A stretch of DNA of 64,000 bases, from assembly GCA_019914945.1 (NCBI GenBank), contig CM034106.1, positions 9,052,001 through 9,116,000 on the forward strand, given 5' to 3'. Position 1 is the first letter of the stretch. Each line of letters opens with the position of its first letter. The notes beneath the pieces were generated by a model. That model was not told where the DNA came from, made no database searches, and saw only the letters and a program-made list of their open reading frames with translations. The translations under genes and the position numbers were made by a program. Below are positions 23,201 through 34,700 of this stretch, in pieces. This DNA comes from Typha latifolia. Its lineage: Eukaryota > Streptophyta > Magnoliopsida > Poales > Typhaceae.

Positions 23201-26200
23201 CATTTGAATTTTGATCTCAAACCTCAAAGCAACTTCGTTAATGAACATTTGAAAGACCTTTCCTCATAGCAACTTTGCTAATCAACAGTTGAAAGACCTT
23301 ACTGGTGCATGATTTCTGCTGTAGAGGACCTTTGGAGCATTTAGTCAACACTCTAGTATATATTTGTTTCGCTCTTGATGCACAATGCACGCCCTTTTGC
23401 ATTTGGAAGTTTTTTGTAAAATTCCTAGATGGTTCCTGTTAAAGTTTAAAGCTTAAACATACTAGTATTTTCTTCCATTTCTTTGACATTCAATTTCTTT
23501 TCATATACTAATTCTTGAGTCTCTTTGTCTACCATTGGAAATCATCTGCCGGAGACGGTGCAATTAGAGATTGAAATACTATGATTTAAATATATTTTAC
23601 TCCTATGTACTTTGGCATAAAATCACTGTATCCCCTATACTTATTTTTGTATCAGTTAACCCCTTATATTTACAACTAAAGTGAAATTTGGATGTCGTTA
23701 ACATAGTATTTGAAATATCAAAATACCCTCATTATTTTTGTTAGACTGTCATCTATTGAGGGAAGAAGGGTTTTTGTTTAAACAGCAACATCGCTCCCTT
23801 CTTCTTTTTACACTTGATTAGAGGTGAGTTCAACTTATTCCTTACTGAGTTAGCGTATATGTGATGATAGAGGGGTGTTTTAATCCATAAAAGTTAAGGG
23901 TGGAATACAATAGGTCAACTAATTTGGATGTTAAAAGGCATTAGGCACCATTAATTCAGACAGAAAATCTAACCATTTCACTTTATTCATAAGTATAGAA
24001 AGTTAAATGATAAAAAAATAACTATAGGAGGTAAAGTGATTTAATGCCAAAGTAAGAGGTAAAATACATTCAACCCAAAAACTATCTATTATTTAGTTTA
24101 GTTTGACTTTTGCATTATTTCTTCATTTCTTGGGACTTCCTTTTTTGGGCATAGCATCAATGTAATTTATGGGCTTAATTTTCAGAGTCCGACTACACTA
24201 TATCTTGGCTTTATCCTTATTTAGTGAGTGTGGTTATAGTCTAGGGATATTTTCAATTTTTTATGAGATGCTTCTACTGTATATTGGTTCTTCTGTGTGT
24301 ATCTGTAGAAAACCTGCCTATGGTGTTCACATGGCATATGAATAAAAGCTAATATAAATCATCTATTAAGGATATTGTCTTTTTTTTTTGCCCCCTTTTG
24401 GTCAAACCAATCAGAACATTTGAATACCAGATATCAAAAGAATACTGAAAGAATACATGGGACATTTCATGTATTTATTCCGTTTGCATTACATAGTTGA
24501 TTTCTGGTATGCACAAATTAGCTGTTTTTACTAATTATTAGTTTATATATTTTTAACATCCTTTACAGTATTATTTAATTGCTTTAGTTAGAGTTTGTGC
24601 ATAATGAATTGAAAATTCTCTTATCTTTTTAGACAATGGAGAGACACAGATCAAGCACCTCATACATATATTATCAGCTGTTGTTCAGTGGATCGACCCT
24701 CCTGATGTAATTTCAGCAGCTATTCAATCTGGACAAAGTGAAAGGTCCTCTGTGAAACTTCATCATTCTTTTTGTTTAAAACTCAAGTTTCTACAAGTTG
24801 ATATCTGATGGTTGTTATTGATTCTTTTATTTTTCTTCAGTGAGTTTATTGATGGCTGCCATGCATTGCTTTCAATGGCATCTTTAACTATTACACCACT
24901 TTTTGACGACCTCTTGAAGTCTGTAAGGTCAGGTGATATTTAGCTTTCAGCTTCTCTGCTAATTTGCTTAATTCCCTCCCAAATTTTATGTGTAGTCTGC
25001 ATTTTTAGGTTAGTTACCAGAATATATGCTTGCATAATATATTCATATCTCACGTTCAAACTTCTTACAAGAAATTCATTTCGAGTTTATATTGTTAAAC
25101 ATCATATCATTTTATAACATATAACTTTCCTGTTTATCTTTTATCACTTTTCAGGCCATATGGCACAATACACTTACTGTCTACCTTGACTTCAGAAGTT
25201 GTTAAGGCCCTTACAGTTTCTAGGGACGAAGAAGGAACTTGGGCATCAGAGGCTCTTGATATATTGTTAGAGACATGGAGTGTTGTTCTTGGGGTACTTC
25301 CGAAGTCAATGCTCCATTCTTTTCTAACTATCACCTGCGTGTTCTATTATGCTACATTCTTTTATTTGTTGGATTGTAAATGAATATGGTTATTTATGTT
25401 CTTTAAAGTGTACATGGAAAAAGATAATGCCATTGGATGGTTTACCTGCCCTGTTCTTATTCCTTTTTGTATTCTATTTTTCAGTTTTTTCTTTTCTAGC
25501 TATTGGGTGATTAATGCCTCAATGAACGCTGCCACTTATGGTTGATATTTTTATGGCTTATTGTATTTTTTTTCGTTTCTGTGGATTATCATTTGTTTAC
25601 TGAGGATTGCACTTTCTTTTTCTGTCTTGCAGCAAATGGATATTGATGAGAATTCACTGTCAAGTGATGGAGTGTTTGCAGCCTCCAGTTTATTTACTGT
25701 AATCGTGGAGTCACATTTAAAAGGTATGTTTCATCATTTTATGGATGGCCACATGAGTTTATCTCAAGTGCCATCTAGTATTCATGCTAAACATCTACAG
25801 TATATAAATTCACTTATTTGCTGGTATGCTTGATTCTTATTGTGGATACTGACAAATTTATGGTTTCTGTGAGATAGCTGCTGCTGATACTGCTTTTGAT
25901 GATGATGATAATGCTGAATACTTTCATGCCTCTGTTTCAAGTACGTATTGTGTCAGAATTTCCTATAAATTGAAACTGTAACCATGTCTCATTTATTCTG
26001 CTTGTTTTATATGCTATGCTACTTTTTTTTTTCTCAAAAATTATCATCTCTCCCTCTCTCTCTTCTCACTTTTGTAGAACGAGATGAAAGATTAAGCTCG
26101 TATGCCCTCATTGCACGCGCAGCAGCTGATATGACTGTTCCTTTTCTTGTAAGACTATTTTCAGAACGGTTCGCACTGCTGAGTCAGGTACAAACTCTTG

Positions 26201-28679
26201 TTTGGTACATTTCATTTATGCAATTTAAGTTTCTTTTGCATATGGTACACGCGACTTGCATAGTTGTATTTGTTCAACCCTGATTCTGTAGAAGAAAATC
26301 TACTCCACAATCACCTCATTTTAGTTATCAACCAGTGCTGATAATTCCTTGCCTTTTCTGGGGGCATCTTATTAATAATCATTCCAAATGTTTCATTAGT
26401 TCCTTTGTTTTTTTCCAAGCTTTTATTCCTAGAGTATGGTTCTTGTGTTAGCTCTATTTGTATTAAAGTCTTGATATGCCTCAAATAGTTGTTAAAAATA
26501 TATATGAAGTAAGAGAAAGCTAGTGACATGGCCTGTCTAGTAGTCAGACATTGACATTCTATCATGTAGTGGGCTGTTATCTAATTGATCAAAAACCATT
26601 TCTAGAAGGAACATAGTATAATTTTTAATGGAACAGATTCAAAGTGTTAGGAAATGGGTTGAGACTATAAATAAGAATCATGTAGGACAAACCAAATGTT
26701 TTACAATGTTCATTCAAAATATGGTCTTGCAAACTATTTGATTCATAAACCAAGTTTACTCTGAAGTCCAAACCTACGTTAACCGAGTTGCAAGAGAGCC
26801 TATAAAAGACTCCATGCAGACAACAACATTAGACAAATGAATGTGAAGTAAAAAATCAAATCCATTAAACCCACATTTCAATTGTTCTTTTATTTTAAAG
26901 ATAAAATCAAGTGTACCTTAACCAGCATGAACCTAGGGAAGCACAAGGTTAATATAACTGGAATTTAATCAAATATTAACCAGTGTCAATTAAATAACCA
27001 TGGTTGATTGGTCATCCTAATGTTTTTCAAATCTTTAATTTCAGAAAATTTGCAAAGGTGACCCCACTCATACCTTGGAAGAACTGTATTGGCTCTTATT
27101 GATGGCTGGTCATGTTCTCACAGATTCGGGCGAGGGAGAAACAACACTTGTAAGTTTTACCTACTCTGAAATTTAAAGATTCTTCTTTTCTCTAACATAC
27201 TTTTTTATTCTTAACAATATATGTGAATAGATTTCTAGGTTGGCTATCTACTTGAGGCTATTCTTTTTCTTAGATTTCATTTTACTCTACTCACTGGATA
27301 TCCTTTGGCATAATATAACCAAATACTCCAGGACAAGTTACAGATAGATTAGTTAATAATCAATTAGTTCTGTTTGATTTACTTACTGGCTCTTATGCTT
27401 CTTCTTAAGTATGCTTGACATTGTGGTTCATCTATTGAACAGGTTCCTGAAGCATTGCTGGCTGGTTTCTTGGATATAGTAGAAGAAGCACAACATCCTG
27501 TAGTTATACTATCCTGGTATAGAATCTTCAGAATATATATTCATGTGAGATGATATGTGTGGTAAAACTGTATAGACCCTATAGAAGAAGCCTGTTTGAT
27601 AGATTATGACCCAATAGATCTATCAAGTAATACCACAATTGTTAATGGACAAAAGGGGGAAGAAATCGACATACCCTAGCTCCGCTCCCTGACTAGTTCG
27701 ACCAAACTAAGAGAGAAGAGAAAGAAAAAAAGAAAATACTTTATTGCTTGCCCCAAATAACCTATTACAACTCCTTTTATAATAAACCCTAATCAGTCCG
27801 ACGATTTAAAGCAACTTAACTCAAAATTGATAAATTAAACCAACTAAGGACCCCTTGGCTATTCAAACACATGAAAGTCCGTTTGAATGAGGCGGCAAAT
27901 GTCGACGGCATTCGAACAACAAAATGTCCATTCGAACAAGGCGAGGCAAACATGCCGTGCGTTCAAAATGCTCTCATGCATTTGAATGTACAGGCTAAAC
28001 TCCTGTGCGAACATCTGGTATTGCTTCCTTGAATAGCTGCTTTGTATTGCCTCCCTTGATATGTGAACTACAACGGAGCGATTAGATCTTCATTCTTGTC
28101 AATATCCTAATTTGATCATCATTATATGACGCTAAGTTGATTTTGCAGACAAGAAAATGGTATTCAATGTGTAGATTTCTGGATTATTATTCTCATTTAG
28201 ATTTGGACCTCTCCCAATTTAGTTATCTATACCTTGTTGAGGATCTTTGATATGAAAGATCCTTTAGCTATTATTTACAAATTGAAAAATTGAAAAGTTG
28301 AAAAGTTGATGATATTCAGAGCACATAGTGTCAGCTTAATGAATCCATCTTATTTAATTTCCTTTAGTACGTGCTTTATCCTTTGTTGCACTTACAGTAC
28401 TTCTTGATGCTGTGTTAAGAGATGGTGGCAAACTGACAATTTTTAGGGTTGATGTTATCCACAAGATTTAGAAAATGCCTGCTAGTCTGAAAATAAATTA
28501 ACCGTGTGGCTAGTTGTTGACAAAATACAAGATGTGGTGACATGTCCAGCCAGTTTATAATTCCCAATATTTTGAAAGCTGGCCGCGGGTAGGGGGCGGT
28601 CAACCCCCCGCCCAGTGCCAAGGCGGAAGGCCAACGACAAGGCAGGTAACGACGGTCTAGCATTTTTTATATACCAAAA

Positions 28680-28757
<78 letters not shown>

Positions 28758-31700
28758 ATATGATATATTTTTATTTTTTAATACTAATATAGTATATAAA
28801 ATTTGTAATGATGCACTACACTAAAATATCAAATAATATAATTACAATTTACAATCGACAATCATAACATGTTCACAAGAATCACAACTAAATATCTAAA
28901 ACAAATAACATGATTAAATATTCAAAAGTATCAAATTTATAACAAGTTCACAAGAATCACAACCAAATACTCAAAGCGCATGAGCAAAAATTTAAAATGA
29001 TTAAATTTATAACAAATTCACAATCATTGGTCCATAACAAAAAAAGTCTTTTTCTAAACTTTTAGTCTTCTTCACAATCTTCATTTGTCAATAAATTATC
29101 ATCTGAATTATTATCAAGCTCTAACTCAACATCATTATCGTCCTTCGTTTCCTCATCTAACTAGATCAATTGTTCATCTAGAGAAATAGAAGGACTGCTA
29201 CTAGTAGTAGCTTGAGCAATTCTAGTGGTCTTTCTTGATGTTAAAATTTCTTCCGCACGTGATGTTTTTGTTACTATCTCCCAAGTTAATCCTTTACCTG
29301 GTAAGACCTCTTGCTCTTAAGAATCATTATCTAACCAATCAATTGTATCATTTCTCTAATTTGAAGCCACATGATCTTCTCTTTTGCTATCTTTCAATTT
29401 TTTATTCTTGTATGAAATTGTACATAAACTAGATCATTCAACCTTTTCATTTTCAATCTATTTCTCTTCTTTGAATGAATTTGAAAGCAAAGACGAAATT
29501 AATGAGTCATGTGACGATAAATTCATCATTAGAATTTAGAATCGACAATTTAATCAATACAATTATACATTATCTATTCAAATGAGCTCCAAGTTTTTTC
29601 ACATCCTTACAAGCTATATGTCAAATGAAAAATTTTAATTGCCATGCTTTTCAGATAAGGGGCACCAGCTTCATATATACTCCATTAACGAGTTAATAAC
29701 TATACATTAGAAAATAAGTTAATAACACACTAACATACATAAACCTACAATACATATGCTTTATTACATATGTTAAAATGTTAAATATACTTGAGTTGAG
29801 TTCATCATTATTAACTTCTCTTGCTAGTGGTCTCCTAAAATTTTCAGTAGCATTTTTATATACTTTGATCTCCATAGTTGTAATGTGTAATTGAATAGAT
29901 AGATATGGATAGAAGTTTTCAACATAATTAAAAACACCATCCATTATTTTTAAATCACTTTCCATTTTATCATAATCTCTATAAAAGTATTATAGATTTA
30001 AGTAACATGCAGCAATATAAAGATATCTATCACTTTCCTTTTGTGTAATGACCAATTGTATTGAGGAAAGGCTTGGAAGAAGTCTCATTATTATTAAAAT
30101 TAATATTTTGAAAAGCAACCGCGGATGGCTAGCAGTCACCCCACAACTTAGCGTTAAGGCGGAAGGCGAGTGACAAGGCAGTCTAGCATTTTTGTATATT
30201 TAAAAAAATAAAGAATTATGTATGGTATTTATAATTTTTAATACTAATGTAGTACATATATAGCAAACTAATTATCTTAATAATCATTATTTGTTAATCA
30301 ATTATCATTAATTGAGAATAGTTCAATAATTAAAAGTAATATCTAGTTGAACGTAGAATGACGAGGAGGATCAAAGACTTCATTTGCTGGCACAGAAATA
30401 ACACCGTAATGTTGCGTTAAATACTGTCGATATTCTTCAAAACTTATCCACTGATAATATTGCTCGTTATAACATCTCACATAGTCTTCATACAAATAAG
30501 AATTTTGTAATTCTTCGATGATATGATATGAATATTGAATATGCACAGGAACGACCGGCATCGGCACAGGCACAAACATACCATAAGCATATACAGATTG
30601 TGGATATGGAGTATAATAAGGGTGTTGCGGCTCTGGTAGGTGTGATTGATATGATGGTAATGATGATGAACTCATATCATCCTATGGGCACACCTCTCCT
30701 GATGTCCTGCTACCTATAGACTCAAGTCCTTCTCTCATCTGACTGTAATCATATTGAGCTTGAGATGATCTCTTTTTTTTCTTCTGTTCTCGATATATTC
30801 GGTTTTGTGATTGTCTAGGTCTGGCAAATGAGTTGTCATTCTAATTTTAAAAAATAAAAAATAAGTTGTCATTTCAAAAATGACAAATGACAAAAGTTAA
30901 TTGATGAAAATAAGAAAAAGTAAAAAAAAATAGGTTTCACATGTTATATCATGGTTGTTAAGAAAATAAGTAAAGTTGATTTAATAAAAATTGATGGAAA
31001 TAGAAAACTTTTAAAAAAAATATCTCTACATTGGCACATGACCGGCACGAGGCTGTGCCGGACAGCACGTGGTCGTGTCAGACCGGCACGGATCGGCACG
31101 GCACACGTGCCGGTCGGCACGGGGGTGTGCCACTGGCACACCCCGTGCCAAGTACCGTGCCTCTACTGGCACGGCAAGTGCCGGTCGGCACGGGGCGTGC
31201 CGACCGGCCATCCTTGGCGGGCAATTAGCGTGTCACCCCACCAAGGTGGCCGCTTTGAATGCTTTTCAAAACGCTGCTGAAAATATTTTTTAATTTCTTT
31301 CTTGGCATCTTTCTTTCGCCATCAACAACTCAAAACAACTTCACCATAAGAGTGAAAATTTTAATTGCTAATGGCACTTGCCTCCAAAATTGATTATTGA
31401 GAATGGTAGAGTAAGCTCTCTTTAGCAATTTTTGACTATTTGCATGTTAAATATTCATTTGAAGTAAACATAAGTCCTAATTTTTCTTTCTTCTCTAGGA
31501 GACTTTGTAATGTAAGAAAATAAATGCAAATCTTGTAAACCCCAGGTCTCATGATCTTCCTTTTTGTTGTTTGAATTGATGCATCATACTTAATGTCTTA
31601 TGATGTCTATATGTAAATATCATGACTTCCCTCCCATGTTCAATTGCTCATTTAGTCATTTCTTCTTTGGATATTCTCTCCAATATTAAATTTATACAAT

Positions 31701-34700
31701 GAGCGGCACAAAATGTCCAGCATATGCGGGGATATTTATCTTTTAGCAACCGTGCAACTGCTAAATTAGCAGCAATATTATTAGTCATAACTTGGCGAAG
31801 GTTCTCCACTCCTATTTTTTTGATACCATCAACCATAATATTATGAATGTATTCACCTACATGTGAGTCTTTAGAGCTAGTAACATAACGTAGAAAACTA
31901 ACCCTTAACTCACAACTAATACATAAACTTATAATGCTTCTTCCTTTTTGATCTAATCATCAGTCAAAATTGAGCAGCCATTTTTTTCCATGCAACCCTA
32001 TAACTCGGCAAATCATCATTTGTCTTAGCTACTTGCTTCTTCAAAAATGGCTCATGCAACTCATGCATAGATGCTGGCTTATACCTTGGGCCATACTGAC
32101 AAATTACTTCCATTAATGTATGAAATGCTTTATCATTAATGGCATTAAAAGAGATGTCACATTTGTAAACTCATCGAGCTAAGTAGTTGTTCACTTTTAT
32201 CTCCCTTTTTAGCAAATGAATCTTTAATGTTTGCATGTACCATTTTCCCCCACTCTCTAATTGTAACTTCTGGATCAATAAATGTGAATTTGACCATAAG
32301 ACCTCTACTCGGTCTTTTACTTCAAAAATCTGAAATTTGTAAATCTTCATTCTCTTTAAATATGTTTATTTCTACTCTTAATTCTGCTGACTCTCTTAAT
32401 TTCTTTTCCTTTTTCTTTTGATTCTTCTCTAAATGATTCTTGATAATTTTTTTTACCTCATCACTAGCTTTTGGACAAGGTGCAGCATCACCTCTAATAT
32501 GAGTAATATGTTTCTTGAATCTACTAATTCATTTCTTAATGACCTTCCCACATAATCTATATTTCACTACGTTGGCATTATTTTTATTAGGAAGGTATCC
32601 ATATTTTCACTCTAGATTATTGGAGCCAACAAGCACAAAATATTCAGATGATGTAGACCCAACCAAGACATTGTTTGAGAGAAATTAGTGGTTTTATTTG
32701 ATTATTTGTATTATGTATATTAAATTGAGGCCATTGGGCAATTCACAAACTAATTAGCATATCAGTGAAAGGTATCGACATTTCAGAGTTACAGAATCAA
32801 GATTCACCTAATTAGCAATTGAGCATAACATATTAATGATAATTACCAATTAGAAAAATAATACAACAAATTTGTCAGGACAAGGAAAGAATTCAAAGAA
32901 ATCTACATTTACTAGAAAACTAACATTGTCGGCTTTCTTCTCTAGCAAACTAATTAGCTCAATAGTCATTATTTATTAATCAATTATCAAGAATTAGGAT
33001 AGAGAAACGAGGAAGGAATACTAAAGAAGCAGGGAAGCAAAGCATGCTTACTGTGATTACCTATTGCTGTTGAGTGTTATTACTTCTTACTAATTGTTGT
33101 TAACTGTTAATAACTGTAGCAGTGAAGAAACTTGAAAGAGAAGAAAACTGACAGCAAAAGGGAGAAAGAGAAGGAGAAAAGGAAGGGAAAAAAAGTTGCT
33201 CGGCAGCCTTTCACTCTTGGCGGCCAAACCGGGAGGTGGCCGTGAGAGTGAAAAGGGAAGAAAATAGAGGAGAGTGAAAAAGGAAGAGAAGAAGAAAAGA
33301 GCTTGAGGGGTACCTCGCTTGCCACTGGTTGAGGGTTATTGCTTGCCGTCGTCGGAGATGATTGAGAGAGGGAGACGATGGAGGGAGGGAGACGATCAAG
33401 AGAGGGAGAAAATCAAAAGAGGGAGAGTTTATAGGGCTCAAATCAAAATGATTGGGTTTGTTTTAAATGGTTAGTAGGTTAGGCAGTTAGCAGATAGTGA
33501 AGATTTGACCCGATAATTCCAAAATCCAAACCCATTGCTATAGCAGGCTGAACCGCAATAACATTTAGCGGGCCGCTTGGCCTGCTACGTGACTTGGCAG
33601 ACAGCTTGCCATGCGACTTGGCGGTCCGCCAAGTCCGCCCGGGCAGCCCGACCGCCAATGGGTGGCTGCCTTTCCTGTTGGTAGGGCGACCGACGTGCCT
33701 CCCCGCCAAGGCGGCTGCCTTGGCCGCTTTTTATAACACTGATAGTTACCATGATCGAAGGCATGCTGATGTTTGTCTTTTAGCCAAATGGATGGCATGT
33801 GAATGGAAATATTGAGTAGGGTGGTCTGATATTGTACCATGTATTTTGCAATGTCAACGAGAATGCAACACGGTTCTCTAAATTTTTGCTTTAGTGACAG
33901 CATGCTCATTACATTTAGTTTGACATATAATATGCAAAGATGTCAACCATCATGAAATTATCATAGAAATCTTGTTTGGACTCTCAGATTACTTGTATTT
34001 CAGTATCTTCTTGATCTTATTCTCTAAATTCAGAAATACTTTATCCTTATTTTTGAGTACCGCAGAAGTAATACCTTTTTGAGACATCTAGCTAGAAAGG
34101 CTGTTGTGGAAATTGTGCCTTATCATCTAGGCTAGGTCGCCCTTGGTGGATAGAGAAGCTAGACAATTTAGCGTAATGAACTAGAAAGAAGCTGTTTTAA
34201 TGTGGCTCAGCACAATTGCAATTTTCTCCGATTGAAATAGTGGCTTGACCGGTACCTGTTACTATTTGTATTTGACATGAGATATTAGCAAATAAATAAT
34301 CATCAAGGGTATTTTATCATCTGACAGCACTATTTGAGTTTTGAAGATTATCTAGTTCTAATTTTCACCCTAAGTTCTAAAACATCCCAATTGTTTATCC
34401 TGGTGTTCCATTGACCTCAAGTATACTTTATAGTTTATACTCTCATAGGATTTCATATGTTTATGTATTTTGCAATCCTACAAAACTTAAATGAGCTGTT
34501 CCTACAGTTGTCCTATATCAAAGTGTTGCGAGAATTTCTGGTTTGCTATCATGTTCTATTAGAGTGGCTGGTTTGGAGTGCAATGTTTACATTGGGTTCT
34601 AAGATTATTACGAGGCCTTGATAAAAATGGGAATTTGGGACCTCATAACTCATAAGTTAAGCTAATCTGTTGAAGGACTTTGAGATAACCATGTCAAATA

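Larger units (their letters stand above)
28990..32660 (-). pseudogene. hAT transposase pseudogene (BED finger, DUF659, C-terminal tail)
   Basis: Minus-strand remnants appear in the order of a plant hAT transposase. (1) A BED zinc finger near 32640-32450 contains KYRLCGKVIKK and later HITHIRGDAAPCPKAS. (2) Near 32160-32015 comes a segment with FHTLMEVICQYGPRYKPAS and HELHEPFLKK. (3) A DUF659 core at 31836-31648 contains VMTNNIAANLAVA and CAAHCINLILE. (4) The tail near 29330-29080 contains IDWLDNDS, LTWEIVTKTSRAEE and an acidic stretch. Stops and frameshifts separate the pieces, and the nested element splits parts 3 and 4. The catalytic chain is not intact. Domain names rest on motif recall, not a search. 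Confidence 0.82.
28565..33741 (-). mobile_element. hAT-superfamily DNA transposon, 5.2 kb, decayed, in XPO4 intron 17
   Basis: The left end CAATATTTTGAAAGC(T)GGCC and the reverse complement of the right end CAGTGTTATAAAAAGCGGCC form imperfect terminal inverted repeats of hAT type. The flanking 8-mers ATAATTCC (28557-28564) and ATAGTTAC (33742-33749) agree at 6 of 8 positions, as expected of an aged 8-bp target duplication. GC-rich subterminal blocks with repeated CTTGGC/GCCAAG words occur at both ends (28580-28650 and 33570-33730), the usual layout of hAT transposase-binding sites. A minus-strand transposase pseudogene lies inside, and a second hAT element has inserted at 30101-31276. Confidence 0.8.

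Noticed and set aside
28676..28754. Possible CRISPR or minisatellite array
   Set aside because: It is a plain AAAT/AT microsatellite. No spacer-repeat structure exists anywhere in the window, as expected for a plant nucleus.
30944..31293. Several overlapping open frames on both strands
   Set aside because: They all cross the GC-rich GGCACG cluster, where stop codons are rare by composition. None shows a protein family signature.
33107..33441. Two minus-strand open frames rich in Ser, Phe and Leu
   Set aside because: They lie in purine-rich sequence (GGGAGAGA) between the hAT right end and the BED remnant. They look like composition, or at most leader sequence of the transposase.
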